64,000 nucleotides of DNA from Salinilacihabitans rarus (GTDB lineage Archaea > Halobacteriota > Halobacteria > Halobacteriales > Natrialbaceae): assembly GCF_024296665.1 (NCBI RefSeq), contig NZ_CP100762.1, positions 3,534,001 through 3,598,000 on the forward strand. Reading direction: 5' to 3'. Of the stretch, positions 32,280 through 41,064 are shown piece after piece (position 1 is the stretch's first letter; each line of letters opens with the position of its first letter). The notes beneath the pieces were generated by a model. It saw only the letters and a list, made by a program, of their open reading frames with translations. It did no database searches and was not told the origin of the DNA. A program made the position numbers and the translations under genes.

Positions 32280-33167
32280 CTACCCGAGGGTCCCCTCGAG
32301 CAGGTCGATCAGGGACTCGTTGCCGACGTGCAGCGGCGTCCGCTGGTGGAGTTCCGTCGGTTCGACGTCGAGCAGCGACCGCTCGCCGTTCGAGGAGCGC
32401 CCGCCCGCCTGCTCGATCACGTACCCGATGGGGTTGCCCTCGAACTGCAGGCGGAGCTTTCCGTTCGGTGCCGATTCGAGGCCGGGGTAGGCGAACGTGC
32501 CGCCGTAGGTGAGCACCTGGTTGACGTCGGCGATCATCGCGCCGCCGTAGCGGAGTTTCATCTCGGGGTCGGACTCGACCTCGCGGGCGTACCGGCGGAA
32601 GTCCTCGGGCCAGTCCGGGACGCGCCCGCCGAAGCCGTACACGAGCGGGTCGTCGGGGAGGGTGACGTCCGCCTCGACGAGCGACGCCCCCTCGTCGGTG
32701 AGTTCGTACTTGCGAACGCCGTCGTCGTCGGCGACGGCCATCGTCGTGATCGGCCCGTAGAGGACGTAGCCGCCGGCGACGAGGTCGCGCCCGCTCGCGG
32801 GCAGCGGCGCGTCGTAGACGCCGAAGATCGTCCCCATCGTGTTGTTCGACTTGAGGTTCGACGAGCCGTCGAGCGGGTCGACGGCGACGCCGAAGCGACC
32901 GTTGCCGGCGTCGACGACCTCGGGTCGCTCCTCGCTTGCGTACTCGGCGACGCCGTCGATCGCCGTGAGTCGCTCGGCGAGCAGGTCGTCGGCCCAGAGG
33001 TCGGCCTCGGCCTGGGTCTCGCCGCTCGGGTTCTCCTCGTCGACGTCGCCGCGACGGCCGACGAGGCCGCGCCTGATCTCGGTGGCCGAGCGGGCGACCG
33101 TCGAGACGACGGCGTCGACGGTGGAGTCGGCCGCTGCGGTCGCGGTTGCGGTGTCGGACACGGTCAC
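32280..33167 (-). CDS. fbp: Fructose-1,6-bisphosphatase, class I type
   Basis: A 295-residue enzyme with the class I FBPase metal-binding motif VDPLDGSSN (about residues 101-109), an earlier EYASEE motif, and the C-terminal region LEGTLG. It removes the 1-phosphate from fructose 1,6-bisphosphate in gluconeogenesis. The GTG at 33167 overlaps the aldolase stop (GTGA), and an alternative GTG follows two codons later. Aldolase and phosphatase are thus coupled, matching the gluconeogenic direction in haloarchaea, which degrade glucose mainly by a modified Entner-Doudoroff route. Confidence 0.92.
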   Translation of the reverse strand: MTVSDTATATAAADSTVDAVVSTVARSATEIRRGLVGRRGDVDEENPSGETQAEADLWADDLLAERLTAIDGVAEYASEERPEVVDAGNGRFGVAVDPLDGSSNLKSNNTMGTIFGVYDAPLPASGRDLVAGGYVLYGPITTMAVADDDGVRKYELTDEGASLVEADVTLPDDPLVYGFGGRVPDWPEDFRRYAREVESDPEMKLRYGGAMIADVNQVLTYGGTFAYPGLESAPNGKLRLQFEGNPIGYVIEQAGGRSSNGERSLLDVEPTELHQRTPLHVGNESLIDLLEGTLG

Positions 33168-33952
33168 CCCTCGAGGGCCGTGTCGGCGGTTTCGCCCCCG
33201 TATATCACCTTCTCGAGGCCGTCGAGGATCCGCGTCGGGTCCTCGCGCTGCCAGACGTTGCGCCCGACGGCGAGCCCCTCGCAGCCGGCGTCGACGGCGG
33301 ACTCGACGGTCGAGAGGAACTCGTAGTCCGACGTCTTCGATCCGCCGCTCATGACGACCTTCGTGTCGCCGGCGGCCTCGCAGGCGTGGGCCATCGCCTC
33401 GCGGCTGCCGGGGTACTTCACCTTCGCGACGTCGGCGCCGAGTTCGAGGGCGATCCGGGCCGCATAGGAGATCGTCGAGGGCTTCGTGTCGTTTTTCAGC
33501 CCCTGTCCGCGCGGGTACGACCACATGACGACCGGCAGGTCGTACTCGCGGGCGGCCTCGTGGATCTCGCGGAACTCCTCGAACATCTCGACCTCGTGGT
33601 TCGAGCCGCTGTAGACGGTGAAGCCGACGGCGTCGGCGCCGAGTTCGACCGCGTAGTCGACCGAGCAGTTGATCGCCGAGTCCGGCTCGCCCATCCACAT
33701 GTTCGAGGTGCCGTTGAGCTTGACGAGGAGGTTGACGTCGTCCTCGTAGCTCGGATAGTAGCCCTCGGCGACGCCCTTCTGGACCGCCATCGCGGTCACC
33801 GCGTCGTGGGTCGCCGTCTCGAAGACGGTCGCCGGATCGAGCTTCTCCGGGACCGCTTCGAAGTCGACGGGCCCGTGTTCGAGCCCGTGGTCCATCGCCA
33901 GGATCAACACGTTGCCGTCGCGGACGATCGGGGAATCGTCGATCGGGATCAT
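33164..33952 (-). CDS. fba: Archaeal class I fructose-bisphosphate aldolase
   Basis: A 262-residue DhnA-type aldolase. It opens with MIPIDDSPIVRDGNVLILAMDHGLEHGP (conserved Asp and His), and the Schiff-base lysine is expected in GADVAKVKYPGS. SGGSKTSD and AVGRNVWQ form the phosphate-binding loops. It joins glyceraldehyde 3-phosphate and dihydroxyacetone phosphate. The ATG at 33952 is chosen because an in-frame ATG at 34003 would put the strong TATA sequence CTATATATTTTTGG (33976-33989) inside the gene. A related function, 2-amino-3,7-dideoxy-threo-hept-6-ulosonate synthase, belongs to the same family, but the fbp partner favours aldolase. Confidence 0.9.
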   Translation of the reverse strand: MIPIDDSPIVRDGNVLILAMDHGLEHGPVDFEAVPEKLDPATVFETATHDAVTAMAVQKGVAEGYYPSYEDDVNLLVKLNGTSNMWMGEPDSAINCSVDYAVELGADAVGFTVYSGSNHEVEMFEEFREIHEAAREYDLPVVMWSYPRGQGLKNDTKPSTISYAARIALELGADVAKVKYPGSREAMAHACEAAGDTKVVMSGGSKTSDYEFLSTVESAVDAGCEGLAVGRNVWQREDPTRILDGLEKVIYGGETADTALEG

Positions 33953-33975
33953 CTGGTCGTAGGTCCAACGGCGCG

Positions 33976-33989
33976 CTATATATTTTTGG
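33976..33989 (-). promoter_or_regulatory. Strong TATA box of the fba-fbp operon
   Basis: The minus strand reads CCAAAAATATATAG with its centre about 30 bases before the ATG at 33952. It is one of the clearest TATA boxes in the window and defines the aldolase start. Confidence 0.7.
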
Positions 33990-34121
33990 CGCTCCGGGCC
34001 CATGAAAAATACTTCTTAGAGTAGTAAATCCCTCCGGTTACCGGTCGCTCGGGGGCGAAAGATAGTTCGTTCGACCGACCGCGGCGAGAAACGAACGGCG
34101 TTCGAGGCCTCGATGTCCGGT

Positions 34122-34682
34122 TCAATCGACGAGTTCGCGGGCGTTGTGCCGCCACGTGCGCACGTGCAGGACGTTCAGGTCGAGCGCATCGGCCACCTCC
34201 GCGGCGGGGGCGGTCGCCAGCCGCTCGGCCGAGTTGATCCCGGCCTCCGCCAGCCGCTCGGCGTTCTCGGGGCCGACGCCCGTGACGGCCGTCACCGGGG
34301 TCGGCCGGGGCCACGGCCGCTCCTCGCTCGCGTCGTCGTCGCGGTCCGACGTCCGGGGCGGCTCGAACGCCTGCCAGTCCTCGTCGGCGCTGCGCTCGAC
34401 CCACTCGCGCTCGGCCTCGCCGAGGCCGCGGACCTCCTCCGACCGGCGGTCGAGGTCGCCGTCGGTCTCGAACGACCACGGCAGCGAGAAGCGCCGGCGC
34501 AGCGAGTCGGCGACCGCCTCGTCGACGCCCGCGTCCAGCAGCGTCCGGTACGAACAGTCCTTGCTCGAAACGACCGCGGGCTCGACGCCCGCCGCCTCGA
34601 GCGCCGCGCGCTCGTCCGGCTCGAGCGCCGCGACGATGTCCCCCGAATCTTCGACCACGTTGTTCTTGCTCACGCGACTCAC
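34122..34682 (-). CDS. Helix-hairpin-helix protein (DUF7409-like)
   Basis: A 186-residue protein with two helix-hairpin-helix-like ends. The N-terminus (MSRVSKNNVVEDSGDIVAALEPDERAALEAAGVEPAVV, described by pattern) and the C-terminus (VTAVTGVGPENAERLAEAGINSAERLA) resemble RuvA/pol-beta-type DNA-binding HhH units, joined by an acidic, Arg/Asp-rich linker. It matches haloarchaeal proteins that I recall as DUF7409. DNA binding is likely but untested. The GTG at 34682 is used because the next in-frame GTG (34673) would cut the conserved VSKNNV start. Confidence 0.72.
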   Translation of the reverse strand: MSRVSKNNVVEDSGDIVAALEPDERAALEAAGVEPAVVSSKDCSYRTLLDAGVDEAVADSLRRRFSLPWSFETDGDLDRRSEEVRGLGEAEREWVERSADEDWQAFEPPRTSDRDDDASEERPWPRPTPVTAVTGVGPENAERLAEAGINSAERLATAPAAEVADALDLNVLHVRTWRHNARELVD

Positions 34683-34839
34683 CGGATCGTCTGTAACTCA
34701 AACCCGCTGCCCTTGAAAGTTGCCCTCGGAAATCGCCGGACGCCGCGACGTCTGACGCGCCCGCGGTGGCGACGCCCGCGGCCGATTCGCCCCGCACCTC
34801 ACCGGCAGGCTTACGACCCGGTCCCAAGAAGTGCCCCGC

Positions 34840-35691
34840 ATGGTACGCGAGACGATCGACCGCGTCGGCGTCGTCGGCGCGGGCACGATGGGCAGCGGCA
34901 TCGCGCAGGTCGCCGCGACGAACGGCTACGACGTCGTGATGCGCGACGTCGAGGCGGAGTTCGTCGAGAACGGGTTCGACTCCATCGAGGACAGTCTGGG
35001 CCGACTCGACGCCAAGGACGCCCTCGAAGCGGACCCGGAGACGGTCCTCGGGCGCGTCGAGGGGACGACGACGCTCGCGGACCTGGCCGACTGCGACGTG
35101 GTCGTCGAGGCCGCCGTCGAGGACATGGACGTCAAGAAGGAGATTTTCCGGGACCTCGAGGCAGTCTGCGACGAGGACGTGCTGCTGGCGACGAACACGA
35201 GCACGCTCTCGATCACGTCCATCGCCTCGCCGCTCTCGAACCCCGAGCGCGTGATCGGCCTGCACTTCATGAACCCCGTCCCGATCATGGAGGGTGTCGA
35301 GGTCGTCGTCGGCGAGAAGACGAGCGACGAGGTGACGGCCCTCGCCCACGACCTCGCCGCGGACCTCGGGAAGACCACCTGGGAGTCCGACGACAAGCCC
35401 GGCTTCGTCACGAACCGCATCCTGATGCCCTGGATCAACGAGGGCATCCGCGCCTACGACGAGGACGTCGCCTCGAAGGAGGACATCGACCGCGGGATGA
35501 CCCTCGGGACGAACGTCCCGATGGGGCCGCTGACGCTCGCCGACCATATCGGGCTAGACGTCTGCCTGCACGCCTCCGAGACGCTCTACGAGGAACTCGG
35601 CGACCGCTACAAGCCGGCGTACCTGCTCAAGCGCAAGGTCGAGGCGGGCGACCTCGGGAAGAAGACGGGGCGGGGCTTCTACGAGTACTGA
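34840..35691 (+). CDS. 3-hydroxyacyl-CoA dehydrogenase
   Basis: A 283-residue NAD-dependent dehydrogenase of the single-domain-pair type used in fatty-acid and crotonyl-CoA pathways. It has the Rossmann motif VGVVGAGTMGSGIAQ (about residues 8-22), the catalytic His in VIGLHFMNPVP (about residue 142), the VEVVVGEKTSDEV segment and the GFVTNRIL motif. It oxidises (S)-3-hydroxyacyl-CoA to 3-ketoacyl-CoA. The ATG at 34840 is preferred to the GTG at 34831. Acyl-CoA dehydrogenases at 17531 and 36896 suggest it serves beta-oxidation. Confidence 0.92.
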   Translation: MVRETIDRVGVVGAGTMGSGIAQVAATNGYDVVMRDVEAEFVENGFDSIEDSLGRLDAKDALEADPETVLGRVEGTTTLADLADCDVVVEAAVEDMDVKKEIFRDLEAVCDEDVLLATNTSTLSITSIASPLSNPERVIGLHFMNPVPIMEGVEVVVGEKTSDEVTALAHDLAADLGKTTWESDDKPGFVTNRILMPWINEGIRAYDEDVASKEDIDRGMTLGTNVPMGPLTLADHIGLDVCLHASETLYEELGDRYKPAYLLKRKVEAGDLGKKTGRGFYEY

Positions 35692-35725
35692 GGCCAGCAC
35701 GGCCTCGCGTTCGTCCGACGCCCCC

Positions 35726-36778
35726 TCACTGGTGCAGCGGCTTCTCGGCCATCTCGCGGCGCAACTCCTCGAGGTTCGACCGGGAGACGCCGTGCTCGAA
35801 CTGCTGGAGCAGCGCGTACACCTCCGCGCGGGAGACCTTGACGTTGCCCTCGCGGACGACGTCCTCGGGGCGCTCGCGCAGTTCCCGCAGGGTGCCGACC
35901 GCGAGCAGGTACGGAATCGCCCACGCCGAGAGGGTGTTGCCGCGGTGTTCGGGGACGACTTCGAGGTAGCGCTGGGCGTCGTCGAGGTAGCCCTCGGCGC
36001 GGCCGATCACCCGGCGGATCACGTTCGTCACGCCGCCGTGGTTGTCGGCGTCGGTGACGCGCTCGACGTCGACGTCCTCCTCGGCGAGCCACTCGGCGGG
36101 GAGGTAGACGTTGTTCTCCTCGTGGTAGTCACGCTGGACGTCCTTGGCGATGTTGACCAACTGGAGCAGCAGGGCGAACGCGCGGGCGTTGTCGCGCAGT
36201 TCCGCGGCGCGCTCGCCGGAGGCCCCGCGCGCGACGAGGCCGGTGATGAGCGTCCCGACGGTGCCGGCGGCGTACCAGCAGTACTCCTCGAGTTCCTCGA
36301 GGGTCTGCAGTCGGAGGCCGCCCTCGTCGGCGTAGCGGTCGGTGAACATCGCCATCCCGCCGACGAGTTCGCGCACCGGGTCGCGCATGATCTCGCGGGG
36401 TTCGTCCGCGAGGGCCTCGAAGGTCCGCAGCACGCGGGGCGTCTCCGCGACGACCGTCCAGTCGTCGTCGCGGTCCTCGGGAGCCGGCAGCCACGGCTCG
36501 ACGTCCGCCATGAACCGGTCGACGTCGTAGCCGTCGGTCGGATCCAGTAGTCGGTTGTAGTTGGTGAGCAGTTCCGTCTGCGTCGCCGGCGGGATGTGTC
36601 CCGCGTCCTCGATCGTGTCGGCGACCCTACAGAGGAGATACCCCAGACAGATGTGCCTCGCCATCGGCTCTTCGAGTCGGTCGACTGTGATCGAAAACGT
36701 CCGCGAGACGCCATGGACCGCCTCGTAGCACCACTCGAGGTCGGCTTCGATCGTGACGTCGTGCTGGCCCGTAGTCAT
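35726..36778 (-). CDS. Squalene/phytoene synthase family enzyme, squalene-synthase type
   Basis: A 350-residue prenyl-coupling enzyme. Motif 1 reads RVADTIED (Asp-x-x-x-Asp, residues about 51-58), which resembles squalene synthases (DTIEDD) more than phytoene synthases (DELVD). Motif 2 reads NIAKDVQRDYHEENNVYLP, with the second Asp pair. The conserved SRTFSITV stretch follows at the N-terminus. It would couple two farnesyl diphosphates to squalene, a precursor of haloarchaeal neutral lipids and possibly menaquinone-associated membrane lipids. Phytoene formation for carotenoids remains possible. Confidence 0.87.
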   Translation of the reverse strand: MTTGQHDVTIEADLEWCYEAVHGVSRTFSITVDRLEEPMARHICLGYLLCRVADTIEDAGHIPPATQTELLTNYNRLLDPTDGYDVDRFMADVEPWLPAPEDRDDDWTVVAETPRVLRTFEALADEPREIMRDPVRELVGGMAMFTDRYADEGGLRLQTLEELEEYCWYAAGTVGTLITGLVARGASGERAAELRDNARAFALLLQLVNIAKDVQRDYHEENNVYLPAEWLAEEDVDVERVTDADNHGGVTNVIRRVIGRAEGYLDDAQRYLEVVPEHRGNTLSAWAIPYLLAVGTLRELRERPEDVVREGNVKVSRAEVYALLQQFEHGVSRSNLEELRREMAEKPLHQ

Positions 36779-36895
36779 CTACTCGTTGCCGTTTCGACCG
36801 CATCCCGCAAAAACACCCCGGTCGCGGAACTCGTCTCGCCGGCCGCCGAACCCGGTACAAAAACAGTAAAGGATCGACCCCCCCATTGATCGCCC

Positions 36896-38038
36896 ATGGA
36901 CTTCGCGCTCACGCCGGAGCAACGACAGATCAGGGAGATGGTCGCCGAATTCGTCGACGAGGAGGTCGTCCCCGTCGCCGACGAGATCGACCACGACGAC
37001 GAGTTCCCCCGCGAGTTGGTGAGCGAGATGGCCGACCTCGGCCTCATGGGAATGCCCTTCCCCGAGGAGTACGGCGGCGCCGGTCTCGATTACCACTCCT
37101 ACGCGATCGGCATCGAGGAGATCTCGCGCGGGTCGGGCGGCCTCGGGACGATCGTCGCCGCCCACATCTCGCTGGCGGGCAACATGATCTACGAGTTCGG
37201 CGACGAGGCCCAGAAGGAGGAGTACCTGACCCCCCTCGCCGAGGGCCGGGACATCGGGGCGTTCGCGCTCTCGGAGGCCGGCGCGGGCAGCGACGTCCCG
37301 TCGATGGAGACGACCGCCGAACGCGACGGCGACGAGTACGTCCTGAACGGCGGCAAACTCTGGATCTCGAACGGTTCGGTCGCCGACACGATCACCGTCT
37401 TCGCGAAGACCGACCCCGAGGCGGGCAACCGCGGCATCTCCTCGTTCGTCGTCCGCCCCGACGAGGACGACGGCTTCCACGTCGAGGGCACCGAGGAGAA
37501 ACTCGGCGACAAGGGCTGTCCGACCGCCGAACTCCGCTTCGACGACCTCCGGGTCCCCGAAGACCGCCTCATCGGCGAGGAGGGCGACGGCTTCGTGCAG
37601 GCGCTCAAGACGCTGAACGGCGGCCGGATCACCATCGCCGCCCGCGGGGTCGGCATCGCCCGCGCCGCGTTCGACGAGGCCCGCCGGTACGCGAAAGAGC
37701 GCGAGCAGTTCGGCCAGCCCATCGGCGAGTTCCAGTCGATCAAGCACAAACTGGCGGACATGGACACGAAGATCCAGGCCGCCAAACTGCTGATGCACAA
37801 GGCCGCCGACAACAAGATCCGCGGCGAGGACTACATCAAGGAGGCCGCCCAGGCGAAACTCTACGCGAGCGAGGTCTCCCGCGAGGTGGCAAACGAGGGC
37901 ATCCAGATCCACGGCGGCTACGGCTACACGAAGGACTTCGCCGCCGAACGGTTCTACCGCGACGCCAAACTCAACGAGATCTACGAGGGGACGAGCGAGA
38001 TCCTGCGGAACACGATCGGCGATCGGTTGCTAAAGTGA
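36896..38038 (+). CDS. Acyl-CoA dehydrogenase, second copy
   Basis: A 380-residue ACAD like that at 17531. It shows FALSEAGAGSDVPSM, LWISNGSVADTI, and the C-terminal LNEIYEGTSEILRNTIGDRLLK motif, in which the Glu of YEGT is the catalytic base. It differs from the first copy in the substrate-pocket region, so a different chain length or branched substrate is likely. It may be followed by the short gene at 38049, only 10 bases away. Electron transfer would go via ETF. The ATG is placed just after a weak AT run (ACAAAAACAGTAAAGG, 36857-36872). Confidence 0.92.
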   Translation: MDFALTPEQRQIREMVAEFVDEEVVPVADEIDHDDEFPRELVSEMADLGLMGMPFPEEYGGAGLDYHSYAIGIEEISRGSGGLGTIVAAHISLAGNMIYEFGDEAQKEEYLTPLAEGRDIGAFALSEAGAGSDVPSMETTAERDGDEYVLNGGKLWISNGSVADTITVFAKTDPEAGNRGISSFVVRPDEDDGFHVEGTEEKLGDKGCPTAELRFDDLRVPEDRLIGEEGDGFVQALKTLNGGRITIAARGVGIARAAFDEARRYAKEREQFGQPIGEFQSIKHKLADMDTKIQAAKLLMHKAADNKIRGEDYIKEAAQAKLYASEVSREVANEGIQIHGGYGYTKDFAAERFYRDAKLNEIYEGTSEILRNTIGDRLLK

Positions 38039-38048
38039 GGGCGGTACG

Positions 38049-38411
38049 ATGGGACTTCCGAGTATCAGGTTCCACCTCCCGCCCTCGCGGTTCGTGACGG
38101 TCGAAATGGACGAACCCAACGCACGGGCCGCGGACCGGACGTGGGACGACGAGGAGACGACGCTCCTCACCGGCGAAACGCACTGGGCCAAACTGCGGTT
38201 CGTCGCCGGAGAGTCCGGCCACGGGTTTCCGCCGCCGGAGGTCTCGAACGAGGGGCTCCGGGAGATAGCCGCTGCGCTGGGCAAACTCGAGTACGAACCC
38301 CGGATGGCCGAGGAGTACCCCATGATCGACGACCGGGACGAGTTCGAGTTCTGGGTGACGCTGTTCGAGGCGTACGCCGCCGCCGGCGCGACCGTGACCA
38401 CCAGCTACTGA
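38049..38411 (+). CDS. Small protein of unknown function in an ACAD-linked cluster
   Basis: A 120-residue acidic protein without membrane segments. It shows strands around SRFVTVEMDEP and ETHWAKLRFVAGESGHGFPPPEVS, then a helix (NEGLREIAAALGKLEY) and a final FWVTLFEAYAAAGATVTTSY. I do not recognise it. It sits 10 bases after the ACAD stop and 3 bases before the next gene, so it may belong to an operon with either or both. The pattern suggests a small alpha/beta fold, perhaps a helper subunit. Confidence 0.65.
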   Translation: MGLPSIRFHLPPSRFVTVEMDEPNARAADRTWDDEETTLLTGETHWAKLRFVAGESGHGFPPPEVSNEGLREIAAALGKLEYEPRMAEEYPMIDDRDEFEFWVTLFEAYAAAGATVTTSY

Positions 38412-38414
38412 CCG

Positions 38415-40139
38415 ATGCAGTTCGACGACGCCGACATCCGGACGACCGTCGAGGCGTGGGCCGAGTCGTGTGCCGACTGCCGCGTCGTGACCCACGAGTT
38501 GACCCACGCCACCGCCACCGAGTACGACCTCTGTGAGGAACACCACCGAGAGGCGATCGAACGACGCCACGAGCGCGAAACCGCCGAGACCGGGGAGGGG
38601 CTCTCGATCCGCCAGCGGGACCAGGAGGCGCTCGCGTCGTTCGGCGTCGAGGCCGCCGACACGGTCACCGACGCGATTCTCTCCGCGGTCGACCCGGCGA
38701 GCGTCGCCGCGGCCGTCGCCGACGACCCGACCGACGGCGACGCCGTGCGAACCCTGGGCGTCCTCGCCAGACTCGACCCCGAGCGGATCAGCGACGCGTC
38801 CGCGGCCGTCGACGCGTGTCTGTCGGTCGTCGTCGACAGCGAGTGGGACGGGCGGGCCGTCGGAGCGAGGACGGTCCTGGAGGCCGTCGCTCCCGTCGAC
38901 CGTTCGGTCGCGAGACGACTGATCGACGCCGTCACCGACCCCGACCCCACGTACCGTGCCACCCGGGCCCTCGCGGCGGTCGTCGAGAACGACCCCGAGA
39001 CCATCCTCGCCGTCGAGAGCGGCGTGTCCTCGCTGGCGGACGTTGTCGTCACCAGGGGACGCGCCGGTTCGAGTTCGAGTTCGGTGTTCCGGATCGCGCT
39101 TCAGGTGGCCCGCGCCGATCCGACCGCCTTCCGTGGCTCGGTCGACGCGTTCGCTCCCCTGCTCGACGGGGCCGACGGAGGGTCCGACTCGGCGTTCCTC
39201 GCGGCCGCGACGCTCGGTCGAGTCGCGAGCGCCGACGCCAACGCGGTCGACGAGTACCGCGGGATACTACTCGACTGGGCCCACACGGAGGCGGTCGCCC
39301 CGCGACGCGAGATGCGCCACCGCACCGCGGCCGCGGTGGCGTTCGCCCACTCGCCGGCACTGGCCGCCGGGGCCGGGGTCGACCGGGACTGGCTCCGGGA
39401 GCGACTCCGCCCGGCGCTGCAGCGCAAACCGGTCGTCGACGAGCGACGAGCGGAGGTCGTGCGGGCGCTCGGCCGGTTCGTCCCGGTCGAGGACGACCCC
39501 GACCCGGCCGGCGACCGGGCGTTCCTGGAGTGGATCGCCCGCGTCCACGACGGCCGCGTCGAGACGGCCGCCCGACGAGCGCTCGACGGGGCGTTCCGCG
39601 TCGGGTGGCCTACGGGGTCTACGTCCACCGGCCCGGGTGCCACGGCGGACGCCGACGGTCGGACCGGTAGCGTGTACGGCCGCCTCGCGGCGCGCCTCGC
39701 CGACCGGGACGTCCCGTTATCGTTCGTCGTGGCGACAGGAACGCTGGAAGAACTGGGAGTCGACGTCGAGGACGACGCCGTCGAGTGGGACGCGGACGAA
39801 CTCCGGCCGTTCGCGCACCTGACCGCCCACCACGAGGTGGGCGTGGCCGATCTCCACGAAGCGCTCTCTCTCAACGCGGTCGTTATCTGCATCGGACTCC
39901 AGCACTTCCGCTACGAACCCGAACGCTATCCGTTCCCGGTGTACGGCTTCGACTCCGATCGGCCGACGCTCTACGCCACGCCGGAGGGACTGCTCGTCGC
40001 ACCCCGGGTGGACGACCGCGAGGCGGTCGAGGAGACGTTCCGGGAGATAGTCGAGGAGTTAGCCGCCGCCGACGTCGTCGAGGGCGCCGACGCGACGGTC
40101 GAGGTCTCGCGCGTCGGTGACCTGTTCGAGGGCGAGTAG
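38415..40139 (+). CDS. Large protein with N-terminal zinc-finger-like motif and HEAT-like repeats
   Basis: A 574-residue soluble protein. Residues about 18-45 hold a CADC...CEEHH cluster that could bind zinc (CxxC and CxxH). Residues 60-420 are rich in Ala and helical pairs with periodic Asp-Pro (for example VDPASVAAAVADDPTDGDAVRTLGVLARLDPERI by pattern), as in HEAT-like repeats. The last part (about 425-574) is a mixed domain with LSFVVATGTLEELGVDVED and LNAVVICIGLQHFRYEPERYPFPVYGF. I know no homologue. Such a layout would suit a scaffold or regulator. It has 3 bases to the preceding small gene. Confidence 0.72.
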   Translation: MQFDDADIRTTVEAWAESCADCRVVTHELTHATATEYDLCEEHHREAIERRHERETAETGEGLSIRQRDQEALASFGVEAADTVTDAILSAVDPASVAAAVADDPTDGDAVRTLGVLARLDPERISDASAAVDACLSVVVDSEWDGRAVGARTVLEAVAPVDRSVARRLIDAVTDPDPTYRATRALAAVVENDPETILAVESGVSSLADVVVTRGRAGSSSSSVFRIALQVARADPTAFRGSVDAFAPLLDGADGGSDSAFLAAATLGRVASADANAVDEYRGILLDWAHTEAVAPRREMRHRTAAAVAFAHSPALAAGAGVDRDWLRERLRPALQRKPVVDERRAEVVRALGRFVPVEDDPDPAGDRAFLEWIARVHDGRVETAARRALDGAFRVGWPTGSTSTGPGATADADGRTGSVYGRLAARLADRDVPLSFVVATGTLEELGVDVEDDAVEWDADELRPFAHLTAHHEVGVADLHEALSLNAVVICIGLQHFRYEPERYPFPVYGFDSDRPTLYATPEGLLVAPRVDDREAVEETFREIVEELAAADVVEGADATVEVSRVGDLFEGE

Positions 40140-40192
40140 CCGTCCGGACGTCCGTAGTCTCGGTTCGCGTTCGTCAACCGGCGAGTCAGTAC

Positions 40193-40202
40193 ACATATAT
40201 CA
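40193..40202 (+). promoter_or_regulatory. TATA box of the membrane protein gene at 40225
   Basis: ACATATATCA lies 23-32 bases before the ATG at 40225, a clear match to the leaderless spacing. Confidence 0.65.
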
Positions 40203-40224
40203 CACGAAACGCGACCTCCGGGCG

Positions 40225-41049
40225 ATGTCGCCCCGCGCCCGCGCCGCCCTCCTGCTCGCCCTCGGCGTCGGTCTGCTCGTCAACCCGTTCTACTGCTGGC
40301 CGTACCACGCCGAGGACGCGCACGAACTCCGTGCGAGCGAGGTCCGGCTCGTCTCCGGCGCGGAGTCGACGCCGATCGTGGACCTCCCGCCCGAGACGGC
40401 GGCGGCCGTCGAGGCGGCGGTCGAGGTATCCGACGACCCCTCGGAGGACGACTGGCCGCGCTACGAGAGCCGCGAGGCGGTTCCTGTGGACGGTCTGTAC
40501 GAGACGGGCCTCGGCGTCGTCACGGTGGACGGCGTCGAGTACCGCGTCACGATCGAGTCGGTCGATCGCTCCCCGCCCGTCCTCCCCGAATCGTTCCGCG
40601 TCCCGGTCGGCTTCGCCGGCGCGCTCTCGCTCGCGCTCGGCGCGCTGACGGCGACCCGCGGGCGAGCGCGGCCGACGACCCGGGAGTCGTCGGTCGTCGT
40701 CGGCGTCTGGGCCGGCGTCCTCCTCGCGACGGTCGCCTACGACGGCGACCCGACGGGCGTGGCGCTCACCACCGTGACCGAACTGGCGCCGTTCGGGATC
40801 CGCCTGCCGCCGCTCGCCGGCGCGCTCCTCGGGGTCGTCCTCCCGCTCCTGCTGCCGGCGGTCGGGATCGTCGTCGGCGTCGGCGTCCGTCGCGGCCGGT
40901 GGCTGCCCCCGGACGTCGACCCGGCGAAGTTCGTCTCGCTGCTCGCGTTCGTCGCCGTGACGCTGCCGTTCACGCTCCCCGGCGCGGCGGTCGGATTCCT
41001 GCTCGGCCGTCCGTCGCGACCGACGGGCGAACCGACGCCGGCGCGGTGA
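40225..41049 (+). CDS. Membrane protein of unknown function
   Basis: A 274-residue protein. A signal-anchor-like helix (AALLLALGVGLLVNPFYCW) is followed by an extracytoplasmic region of about 100 residues, with the pattern HELRASEVRLVSGAESTPIVDLPPETAAAVEAAVE. Four or five helices then form the C-terminal half (VGFAGALSLALGAL, VVVGVWAGVLLATV, LAGALLGVVLPLLLPAVGIVVGVGV and FVSLLAFVAVTLPFTLPGAAVGFLLG). No known motif is visible. It carries a strong promoter of its own. Confidence 0.65.
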   Translation: MSPRARAALLLALGVGLLVNPFYCWPYHAEDAHELRASEVRLVSGAESTPIVDLPPETAAAVEAAVEVSDDPSEDDWPRYESREAVPVDGLYETGLGVVTVDGVEYRVTIESVDRSPPVLPESFRVPVGFAGALSLALGALTATRGRARPTTRESSVVVGVWAGVLLATVAYDGDPTGVALTTVTELAPFGIRLPPLAGALLGVVLPLLLPAVGIVVGVGVRRGRWLPPDVDPAKFVSLLAFVAVTLPFTLPGAAVGFLLGRPSRPTGEPTPAR

Positions 41050-41064
41050 TGGTGCGCCGGACGG

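Noticed and set aside
34831-34840. Earlier GTG start for the 3-hydroxyacyl-CoA dehydrogenase
   Set aside because: It would add only three residues before the family-typical start, and the ATG at 34840 gives the usual distance to the Rossmann motif.
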